Below are positions 33,894 to 40,596 of a DNA stretch of 64,000 nucleotides, one piece after another. The DNA is from Streptomyces fumigatiscleroticus (GTDB lineage Bacteria; Actinomycetota; Actinomycetes; Streptomycetales; Streptomycetaceae). The stretch's first letter is position 1. Each line of letters starts with the position of its first letter. Both the position numbers and the translations under genes were made by a program. The DNA is taken from contig NZ_BMQF01000031.1 of assembly GCF_014647975.1 (NCBI RefSeq), positions 1 to 64,000 of the forward strand. Direction: 5' to 3'. The notes beneath the pieces were generated by a model. That model saw nothing but the letters and a program-made list of their open reading frames with translations, ran no database searches and was not told the DNA's origin.

Positions 33894-33985
33894 TTCGGGG
33901 AACCGGGCAGCTTCGGGGAACCCGGGCAGCTTCGAGGAACCGGGCAGCTTCGGGGAACCCGGGCAGCTTCGAGGAACCGGGCAGC
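33894..33985. repeat. 18/19-bp tandem minisatellite, five units
   Basis: Five consecutive units alternate in length 18-19-18-19-18: TTCGGGGAACCGGGCAGC, then TTCGGGGAACCCGGGCAGC, TTCGAGGAACCGGGCAGC, the second unit again and the third again. The array ends 17 bases before the start of a frameshifted SnoaL-like gene. Each unit contains GGAACC. It has no unique spacers, so it is not a CRISPR. Confidence 0.92.
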
Positions 33986-34002
33986 TTCGATTTACGATCT
34001 TC

Positions 34003-34460
34003 ATGGCCGAATCGACGGACGGGGGCGGGACAACCGTGGTGGACCACAACAAGAAGGCGGTTCTGGGCTTCTTCGAAGCGGTCAGTGAGCGTCGGCTCGT
34101 GGACCTTCACCGGTTCATGACGGACGACGTCGTGGACCACAACAGGATCTCCATGGCGAGGCCGACGAGCCGGGAGCCGCGTCCGAGGGCCTGCGCCGGC
34201 AGCTGACCGCGTTCGACCCGCTCCCCGTCCAGGTCGAGGAGCTGATCGGCGAGGGCGACCGCGTGGTCGCCCGGGTCACCCAGCGCGGTGTCCACCGCGG
34301 AACCCACCCGCCTATGCCCGAGCCGACCGGCCGGAGCTTCGAGAACGAGGCGATCTGGATAGTCACCCTGACCGAGGGGAGGATCTCCGAGATCCGCGCC
34401 GTGAGCGACCGCCTCGGACTCTTCCTCCAGCTCGGCTGGGAGTGGCCGCGGGCCGAGTGA
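34003..34460 (+). pseudogene. SnoaL/ester-cyclase-like (NTF2-fold) gene with a frameshift
   Basis: The first frame gives MAESTDGGGTTVVDHNKKAV, then FFEAVSERRLVDLHRFMTDDVVDHN, the start of a SnoaL-like polyketide-cyclase fold, and stops at 34206. From about 34150 the other frame continues naturally as HGEADEPGAASEGLRRQL, then DRVVARVTQRGVHRG and IWIVTLTEGRISEIRAV, ending at 34460. Together the pieces make a normal-length protein of about 150 residues. One base gained or two lost near 34150-34155 would restore it. It is a true pseudogene or a sequencing error. Confidence 0.75.
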
Positions 34461-34570
34461 CGGACGGCGAGCCCGGCGTGCGGCCCGGCACGATCGCCGG
34501 GAGCGGCACCATGCCCGGAGGACATGCCCGGAAGTCATGCCCGGTAGGGAGCGGAGCAGGTGCCGCCCCG

Positions 34571-35080
34571 TCACGTCCCGTCGTCCGGGGCGTCGACGAC
34601 CCGGAACGTCGCCGGGCCCAGTGCGAGTTCTCCGTCGGACAGGGGCGTGCACCGTACGCCGCCCTTGCCGCGCAGTGCGCGCTGTGCACCGGGGCCGATG
34701 GTGACGTCCATCCAGGCACAGGGCCGGGCGGGCCGGTTCACGGCGAACGTCACGGGTCCGGAACCGGTGTCCAGAGCGATCGTCGCGCCGACACAGGAGT
34801 CGATGTCGACGCCCCTGAGCAGGATGTTGCGGCGCGTGTGCCGGAGATCGGCGGACGGGTCGATGTCCCGGGGCAGGCTCTCCACGGCCATGATGGTCAC
34901 CGCCGCGTTCCGGTGGGCGGGCCGGGCGTAGTAGCGGTCGCCGACCAGTCCCAGGCCGCGGCGCACCTCGACCCGCGACACGCGCTCGTCGGACGGTCCG
35001 TCCGCCGGCCCGTCCGCGGGCCGGCCGGCCAGCCGGTGCACGGGCGACACCAGCAGTTGCAGCACCTCCACCTCGGTCAT
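34571..35080 (-). CDS. MOSC-domain protein
   Basis: The 169-residue protein is essentially a MOSC domain, with GLVGDRYYARPAHRNAAVTI and DLRHTRRNILLRGVDIDSCVG followed by ARPCAWMDVTIGPGAQRAL, which includes the conserved Cys. MOSC domains handle molybdenum-cofactor sulfur or reduce N-hydroxylated compounds; the substrate here is unknown. The ATG at 35080 follows GGTGGGG. Confidence 0.85.
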   Translation of the reverse strand: MTEVEVLQLLVSPVHRLAGRPADGPADGPSDERVSRVEVRRGLGLVGDRYYARPAHRNAAVTIMAVESLPRDIDPSADLRHTRRNILLRGVDIDSCVGATIALDTGSGPVTFAVNRPARPCAWMDVTIGPGAQRALRGKGGVRCTPLSDGELALGPATFRVVDAPDDGT

Positions 35081-35169
35081 GGGCCCCACCCTAAGCGGGT
35101 GCGCGGGCGTCGCGGGGCCGGGCCACCGGCGCCCGGCCCGTCGTGGCACGCCCTACGGCGGGCGAGCTA

Positions 35170-35510
35170 CGCCGATGAGGGCTCGGCGCCGTGCCTCGCC
35201 TGCGAGGCTTCGATGTCGCGGGCCGCCGATAGGCGTTCGACGTCGCGCCGCGCCCGCCGAGGGTTCGACGTCGCGCCAGGCCGACGAGGGTTCGACGTGG
35301 CGTCACGTCCGCGAGGCTTCGATGTCGCGGGCTGCCGACGAGGGTTCGACGCCGGGCCACGCCCGCGAGGGTACGACGTCGCGCCGCGCCTGCGAGGGTT
35401 CGATGTCGCGCGACGCGGACGGGGGTTCGACGCCGTGCCACGCCCGCGAACCCGCGAAGGCTCGACGTGACGCAACGCCCACGAGGATTTGACGTCACGC
35501 CACGCCCACG
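35170..35510. repeat. 27-bp minisatellite, about 12 degenerate units
   Basis: The repeat core TTCGACGTCGCG (variants TTCGATGTCGCG, TACGACGTCGCG) recurs at 35182 (degenerate), 35209, 35236, 35264, 35291, 35318, 35345, 35372, 35399, 35426, 35461 and 35488. Spacing is 27 bp except for one 28-bp and one 35-bp step. In one forward frame seven units read as RGFDVAxxx nonapeptides, but no start or ribosome site serves this frame, and the 28- and 35-bp steps break it. The array fills the spacer between the MOSC and phosphoglucomutase genes. Confidence 0.9.
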
Positions 35511-35685
35511 AAGAGCCGCACCGGTCCGCCCCGGGCGGCCGGGACGAACCGCGCGACCGCTGGTCGTGAGGGGGGTCACGGCCCCCGGGCGGGAGGTACG
35601 GGTCCGTCCGGGAAAGGGGAAGATGAAACCGCGCGAGCGGATGCACGACCGAGCGGATGCACGACCGATGTGGAGGAGTGGGCGT

Positions 35686-37326
35686 ATGCAGCACGAGCGA
35701 GCGGGCAAGCCGGCCCGGCCCGAGGACCTGATCGACGTCGCCCGGCTGGTGACGGCGTACTACACGCTGCACCCCGACCCGGCCGAACCCGGCCAGCGCG
35801 TGGCGTTCGGCACGTCGGGGCACCGCGGATCGTCGCTGGCGACGGCGTTCAACGAGGACCACATCGCCGCGACCAGCCAGGCCATCTGCGAGTACCGCCA
35901 GGCACAGGGCACCGACGGCCCCCTCTTCCTCGGCGCCGACACGCACGCCCTGTCCGAGCCGGCCAGGATCACCGCGCTGGAGGTGTTCGCGGCCAACGAC
36001 GTGACCGTGCTCATCGACACCGAGGACGGCTACACCCCCACCCCCGCGGTCTCGCACGCCATCCTCACCCACAACCGGGGCCGCACCTCCGGCCTCGCCG
36101 ACGGCGTGGTCGTCACCCCCTCGCACAACCCGCCGGCCGACGGCGGCTTCAAGTACAACCCGCCCAGCGGCGGCCCGGCGGGATCGGAGGCGACCTCCTG
36201 GATCCAGGACCGTGCCAACCAGATCATCGCGGGCGGGATGAAGGACGTACGGCGCGTGCCCTACGCGCAGGCGCTCGCCGCGCCCGGCACGGACCGCTAC
36301 GACTTCCTCGGCACCTATGTCTCCGACCTGCCGGCCGTGCTGGATCTCGACGCGATCCGGGCCGCGGGGGTGCGCATCGGCGCCGATCCGCTGGGCGGGG
36401 CCTCGGTCGCGTACTGGGGACGCATCGCCGAGCAGCACCGGCTCGATCTGACCGTGGTCAATCCGCTCACCGATCTCACCTGGCGGTTCATGACGCTGGA
36501 CTGGGACGGCAAGATCCGCATGGACTGCTCCTCGCCGTACGCGATGGCCTCGCTGATCGAGCAGCGCGACCGCTTCGACATCGCCACGGGCAACGACGCC
36601 GACGCCGACCGGCACGGCATCGTCACCCCGGACGCCGGGCTGATGAACCCCAACCACTATCTCGCCGTCGCCATCTCCTACCTCTACGCCCACCGCGCGC
36701 AGTGGCCGGGCGAGGCGGGCGTGGGCAAGACGCTGGTGTCGTCCGGCATGATCGACCGGGTCGCCGCCGACCTCGGCCGCCGGCTGGTCGAGGTGCCGGT
36801 GGGATTCAAGTGGTTCGTCGACGGGCTGGTCGACGGGTCGCTCGGGTTCGGCGGCGAGGAGTCGGCCGGTGCGTCCTTCCTGCGCCGGGACGGTTCGGTG
36901 TGGACCACGGACAAGGACGGCATCATCCTGGCGCTGCTCGCCTCCGAGATCACCGCCGTCACCGGCAGGACACCCTCACAGCACTACGCCGCGCTGACCG
37001 AGCGCTTCGGCGAGCCCGCGTACGCGCGTATCGACGCACCGGCCTCCCGGGAGGAGAAGGCGCGGCTCGCCAAGCTGTCCCCGGAGCAGGTCGGCGCGGA
37101 CACCCTCGCGGGGGAGCCGATCACCGGAGTGCTGACCGAGGCGCCGGGCAACGGCGCCTCCATCGGCGGCATCAAGGTGAGCACCGAGAGCGCCTGGTTC
37201 GCGGCCCGTCCCTCCGGGACCGAGGACGTCTACAAGATCTACGCCGAGTCGTTCCGGGGAGCGGACCATCTGCGTGAGGTCCAGGACGAGGCCAAGCTCG
37301 TGGTGCAGGGCGCGCTGGGCGGCTGA
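35686..37326 (+). CDS. pgm: Phosphoglucomutase (alpha-D-glucose phosphate-specific)
   Basis: The 546-residue enzyme interconverts glucose 1- and 6-phosphate. Visible motifs are GTSGHRGSSL near the N-terminus, the active-site Ser in VVVTPSHNPPADGGFKYNPP, the metal loop GNDADADRHGIV, the sugar loop GGEESAGASF and the phosphate loop RPSGTEDVYKIYAES. The length is normal. The ATG at 35686 is set by TGGAGGAG. The frame stays open 73 codons upstream into the 27-bp repeat array, but nothing supports a longer protein. A strong terminator follows. Confidence 0.96.
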   Translation: MQHERAGKPARPEDLIDVARLVTAYYTLHPDPAEPGQRVAFGTSGHRGSSLATAFNEDHIAATSQAICEYRQAQGTDGPLFLGADTHALSEPARITALEVFAANDVTVLIDTEDGYTPTPAVSHAILTHNRGRTSGLADGVVVTPSHNPPADGGFKYNPPSGGPAGSEATSWIQDRANQIIAGGMKDVRRVPYAQALAAPGTDRYDFLGTYVSDLPAVLDLDAIRAAGVRIGADPLGGASVAYWGRIAEQHRLDLTVVNPLTDLTWRFMTLDWDGKIRMDCSSPYAMASLIEQRDRFDIATGNDADADRHGIVTPDAGLMNPNHYLAVAISYLYAHRAQWPGEAGVGKTLVSSGMIDRVAADLGRRLVEVPVGFKWFVDGLVDGSLGFGGEESAGASFLRRDGSVWTTDKDGIILALLASEITAVTGRTPSQHYAALTERFGEPAYARIDAPASREEKARLAKLSPEQVGADTLAGEPITGVLTEAPGNGASIGGIKVSTESAWFAARPSGTEDVYKIYAESFRGADHLREVQDEAKLVVQGALGG

Positions 37327-37347
37327 CCGGGCGAGGCGTGCCAGTGC

Positions 37348-37374
37348 AGGGGGCCCACCTCCGGTGGGCCCCCT
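37348..37374 (+). terminator. Terminator of pgm
   Basis: A perfect 12-bp stem AGGGGGCCCACC/GGTGGGCCCCCT with a 3-base loop is followed by TCCTGTCTTTT, a partial T-tract. Confidence 0.85.
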
Positions 37375-37452
37375 TCCTGTCTTTTCGGGCGACCGAAGGG
37401 AGCACGGCACGTTGTCCGCACAGCGTGTGCATCCCCGTCAGCGAGTAAGCCT

Positions 37453-37845
37453 TGGTCCGTCCACCGTCGGATCCTGTTCGCCGCGTCGACCGCGGCAGCC
37501 GCCACCGCACTGCCGCCCGTCGCCGCCCCGGCCGCCTTCGCGGCGCCCGCCGTGCCCACCGGGGCGGCGGCGGACATGGCGCCGAGGCCCTCGCCCTCGA
37601 CATGGGCGTCTATCCGGCGGGTGAACGGGACCGCCTCCTGACCCACTTCACCACCTCGGTCGAGGAAGCCGGACACCACCTCCTGCTGGGCGAGATCTCC
37701 CTGCCGGTCGCGTTCCGTGTGCTCACCACCGCCGGTCGCGACGACATCGTCCACGAGATCGCCACACAGACCCCCAGCCCCAGCTACGGCTACCAGGTCC
37801 TGGCGGGCAACACCACGCTGGGCGAGTCCTGGGACGGCGACTGTC
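37453..37845 (+). pseudogene. Remnant of a secreted GH78 alpha-L-rhamnosidase
   Basis: One frame from 37453 encodes a signal-peptide-like stretch, WSVHRRILFAASTAAAATAL and on to PAAFAAPA, with no in-frame ATG/GTG close upstream. Then, in another frame from about 37577, GAEALALDMGVYPAGERDRL, GHHLLLGEISLPVAFRVLTT and SPSYGYQVLAGNTTLGESWD match the C-terminal part of the GH78 catalytic domain. The bulk of the protein (about 800 residues or more in the family) is missing, as is the C-terminal beta domain after WDGD. This is an internally deleted, frameshifted and truncated gene. Confidence 0.7.
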
Positions 37846-38198
37846 ACGCGGCTGCACGCGGCCAGCGCCCCTCGCGGCCAGTCCCGGGCCGGAGAACGCC
37901 CGGTGATGCGCTCGACGGCCTCTCGGTCACGCGCGTTCGCGGAGTCGGGCGGGGAGGAGGGGGAAGCAGCCATGAGCTCAGCTTCACCCACGAACCGGCC
38001 GAATGCCGCACCAGCACGACCCGCCGCTCCGCTCAGCCCCTCCGGCACGGGGCGACCTGTGCTCCTTCATGCTTCCGAGGCGGCTTCAGCGGGTCAACGT
38101 CGCCCGAGGGCGTCTGGGACGGTTGGCCGACGGGGCCACCCGGGCCAGTGCGGATACCGGCTTCGCGAAGGCACGGGCACAGCCGTAGGATCACACCC
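37846..38198. other. Noncoding stretch after the GH78 remnant
   Basis: No intact gene was found. On the minus strand around 37900-37970, ANARDREAVERITGRSPARD faintly resembles the C-terminus of NAD(P)-binding SDR/NmrA proteins, so another gene scrap may be present. A forward frame remains open through the whole stretch into the cold-shock-like gene, but its Arg/Ser/Gly-rich product is not credible. Confidence 0.35.
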
Positions 38199-38423
38199 AT
38201 GGTGATGGCGACTGTCCGCGAGTGGCGTGACGAGGAAGGCTGGGGCGTGCTCGACTCGCCGGAGACTCCCGGCGGTTGCTTCGGCCACTACTCCGACATC
38301 CAGAAGCCCGGGTTCCGCACCCTGACGCCCGGACAGCGAGTGGAACTCACGTGGGAAGCCCCCGGCTTCAAGCAGGACGGGTACGACTACCGTGCGGTGA
38401 GCATCGTGCCCCGGCCTGCCTGA
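38199..38423 (+). CDS. Cold-shock-domain-like small protein
   Basis: The 74-residue protein has the OB-fold pattern of CspA relatives (VREWRDEEGWGVLDSPETPG, then CFGHYSDIQKPGFRTLTPGQ and VELTWEAPGFKQDGYDYRAV). The RNP1-like segment is altered (GWGVLDSP in place of GFGFI), so nucleic-acid binding is likely but weaker than in true Csp proteins. The start ATG 38199 has TAGGAT upstream; a second in-frame ATG lies six bases on. Confidence 0.75.
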   Translation: MVMATVREWRDEEGWGVLDSPETPGGCFGHYSDIQKPGFRTLTPGQRVELTWEAPGFKQDGYDYRAVSIVPRPA

Positions 38424-38607
38424 CGTCCACGGCCGGCCCAGGGCGCCGAGTGCCCTCGGAGTCCCGGCTGTGAACCGTGCGGGTGCATGTGGCGGCCCCG
38501 ACGCCACTCACCGCCTCCGGAGCGGTCGAGGTTGGTCCTGCTCCTGAACGCGTGCCGCTGCGGACAGTGCCGCTTTCGCCGGGGCACCCTGCTGTGGCTG
38601 ACGGCGG

Positions 38608-39387
38608 TCACCGCATGGCCGTGTTCCTCTCCAGGACCAGGGTGCGCATGCCCCCGGGGGCGGTGTGTTCGCCCAGTGGGCGCAGTCCGGCGGTGCGGGC
38701 CTGGTCCGTGACCCAGGTGTGGGCCAGCCGGAGCTTGCGGTAGCTGTGGGCGTCGAGTGTCCAGCCGCCGGTGGCAGCGTCCCGGGTGTGCATCAGGTCG
38801 TGCACCGTCACGGTGTAGTCGTCGTAGTCGCCGGTGTACTCCAGGAAGCAGGTCATGATCCGGTCGTCGGTGGCGCGCACCGGCAGGAAGCGGTCCGTGC
38901 CGGTGAGCGGGTCGGTGAGGTCCCGGTAGGCGAACACGGCCCTGCCCCCGGGCGCGAGGGCGTCGGCGACGTCGGCGAAGAGCGCCGCCACGTCCGCCCG
39001 GGTCGGCAGGTGGGTGAGGGTGTCGCCCAGGCACACGACGGCGGCGGCCGAGCCGGGGCGCACCAGTCCTGGCAGGGCGGTGCGCAGGTCCGCCCGGGTC
39101 GGGCGCACGGCCGGGAAGTCGCCGGCGTGCGTGGCCAGTTCGTCCAGGAGCGGCCGGCTCAGGTCGACCGCGTACACGGGGTCGAAGCCCAGACCGGCCA
39201 GGGCGAGGCTGGTGTGTCCCGGGCCGCACCCCAGGTCCACGGCGAGGGTCCCGGCCGGGCCGGGTACCACCTCCCAGTCCAGCAGATGGGCGCGCTGGGC
39301 GGCGGCGAGCGCGGGCAGGTCCCCGCCCAGCATCCAGGTGTAGTGCTCGGCGAGGAACCGGTCATAGTGGTCGACAGCGGTCGTCAT
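38608..39387 (-). CDS. Class I SAM-dependent methyltransferase
   Basis: The 259-residue protein has motif I LAVDLGCGPGHTSLAL, motif II VYAVDLSRPLLDEL and the post-motif CLGDTLTHL. The N-terminus HYDRFLAEHYTWMLGGD and FLEYTGDYDDYTVTVHDL resemble small-molecule methyltransferases of the glycine/sarcosine or cyclopropane-synthase-like superfamily. It is divergent to an Lrp/AsnC regulator, which may control it. The ATG at 39387 follows GGGAGCG. Confidence 0.82.
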   Translation of the reverse strand: MTTAVDHYDRFLAEHYTWMLGGDLPALAAAQRAHLLDWEVVPGPAGTLAVDLGCGPGHTSLALAGLGFDPVYAVDLSRPLLDELATHAGDFPAVRPTRADLRTALPGLVRPGSAAAVVCLGDTLTHLPTRADVAALFADVADALAPGGRAVFAYRDLTDPLTGTDRFLPVRATDDRIMTCFLEYTGDYDDYTVTVHDLMHTRDAATGGWTLDAHSYRKLRLAHTWVTDQARTAGLRPLGEHTAPGGMRTLVLERNTAMR

Positions 39388-39496
39388 GAGGGAGCGCTCC
39401 CTTCGTGTCCGGCAGGCACAGGGAAACCTAGAGCGTCGTACGGCGGTGTGGAGGACGGGCCGAACCCTGTTCGGAAGCACCGGGAGAATGACGGCC

Positions 39497-39979
39497 ATGG
39501 ACGACACTGATTCGGCGATCCTCAGTCATCTTCAACGTGATGCACGGCTCACCAACCGCGAACTGGCCCGCAGGGTCGGCATCGCGCCCTCCACCTGTTT
39601 GGAACGTGTCCGGTCCCTGCGCGCCCGTGGTGTGATCACCGGTTACCACGCGGCGGTGCAGCCGCGGCTGCTGGGCCGTTCGCTCCAGGCGCTGGTCTTC
39701 GCGCGGCTGCGTCCGCTGAGCCGGGAGGTGATCACCGGTTTCGAGGCGTATCTGTCCCAACTGCCCGAGGTGGTCTCCGTGTTCGTCGTCTCCGGCGACG
39801 ACGACTTCGTCGTCCATGTGGCCGTGCCGGACATCGAGCAGTTGCACGCCTTTCTCATGGACCGGTTCAGCGCCCGCCGGGAAGTGGTCGGCTTCCGCAG
39901 TTCGGTGATCTACCGGCAGACCAGCACGCGGGTGCTCACGGCGCTGAACGCCCCCCACTCGGCGGACGGCGGGTCCTGA
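39497..39979 (+). CDS. Lrp/AsnC-family transcriptional regulator
   Basis: The 160-residue protein has the N-terminal HTH DDTDSAILSHLQRDARLTNR with ELARRVGIAPSTCLERVRSL, and the C-terminal RAM ligand domain (about 65-145) with VVSVFVVSGDDDFVVHVAV. It probably responds to an amino acid and regulates the divergent methyltransferase gene 109 bp away. ATG 39497 is chosen over ATG 39488 because GGGAG is correctly spaced for the former only. Confidence 0.9.
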   Translation: MDDTDSAILSHLQRDARLTNRELARRVGIAPSTCLERVRSLRARGVITGYHAAVQPRLLGRSLQALVFARLRPLSREVITGFEAYLSQLPEVVSVFVVSGDDDFVVHVAVPDIEQLHAFLMDRFSARREVVGFRSSVIYRQTSTRVLTALNAPHSADGGS

Positions 39980-40000
39980 ACCGGCTCGCCGGGACATGTG

Positions 40001-40435
40001 TCAGCCCTGCCGGTCGTGCGGTGTTCCCGGCCGTGTCTGGTGGATGGTCGGACTGCTGTGCTGGAAGGCGTAGACGGTGGCGTGGTCCTGGGCCTTCACG
40101 TCCTGCCGGTACGTGGGGGCGGCGTCGGGCGCGGGCAGGGCGGCGATCGCGGAGCGCAGTTCGCCGGCGGCGTCGGGGTGTTCGGCCAGGAAGTCCCGGA
40201 GGTGTACCCGCCAGACGCGGCGGGCGTCCGCCAGCGCGCTGTCGCCGCCCGGTTCCCGAGCGATGCCGCGCAGTGCGTCGAGATGCCGGGCCGCCGTCTC
40301 GCGGCACTCGGCGTCGTCTCTGCCCAGTAGCCGGACGAAGCGGTCGCGGGTGGCCTGCCAGGCGTCGGTCGAGGCGGCGCTGACGAGGGCCGCTGAGCCG
40401 GCGGCGGCGAGGGCGGTGAGCCAGTCGGATGTCAC
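40001..40435 (-). CDS. Uncharacterised helical protein, paralog of the N-terminus of the adjacent membrane protein
   Basis: The 144-residue protein has a short hydrophobic lead (WLTALAAAGSAALVSA), a helical domain DAWQATRDRFVRLLGRDDAE through WRVHLRDFLAEHPDAAGELR (about residues 22-100), then a beta/His-rich tail QDHATVYAFQHSSPTIHQ. Residues 22-100 align by eye with residues 30-112 of the adjacent 601-residue protein (EAWPRARDGLAGLLP and WRRHIEEALAADPHGAEQAR). Similar proteins occur in Streptomyces without a known function. GTG start at 40435; AGGAC is weakly upstream. Confidence 0.65.
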   Translation of the reverse strand: MTSDWLTALAAAGSAALVSAASTDAWQATRDRFVRLLGRDDAECRETAARHLDALRGIAREPGGDSALADARRVWRVHLRDFLAEHPDAAGELRSAIAALPAPDAAPTYRQDVKAQDHATVYAFQHSSPTIHQTRPGTPHDRQG

Positions 40436-40491
40436 AAGCGTGTCCTGTCGGTTGCCGGTTCTCCCGGTCTTCTCCGGTACGAGTTCTTCGA

Positions 40492-40545
40492 TCACATGGG
40501 TCACATGGATCACGTCGATCACATGGATCGCATGGGTCACATGGT
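40492..40545. repeat. 9-bp tandem repeat, six units
   Basis: Six consecutive 9-mers match TCACATGGR with few changes: TCACATGGG, TCACATGGA, TCACGTCGA, TCACATGGA, TCGCATGGG, TCACATGGT. A second short repeat follows (GGTCTTCTTCGGTCCCG type). The array lies between the two paralogous genes and is much less GC-rich than its surroundings. Confidence 0.9.
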
Positions 40546-40596
40546 CTTCTTCGGTCCCGCGGTCCCGGTCTTCTTCGGTCCCGGGTCTTCTCCTGC

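Noticed and set aside
33894..33985. CRISPR-like appearance of the 18/19-bp repeats
   Set aside because: Units are directly adjacent with no unique spacers, and there are no cas genes.
35170..35510. CRISPR array or coding repeat protein at the 27-bp repeats
   Set aside because: There are no spacers. Spacing steps of 28 and 35 bp break the reading frame and no start or ribosome site exists, so a present-day protein is not supported.
37452..38423. A single fused protein from the rhamnosidase remnant to the cold-shock-like domain
   Set aside because: The middle 110 codons have no domain character, and the cold-shock-like part has its own ATG; the open frame is a composition effect.
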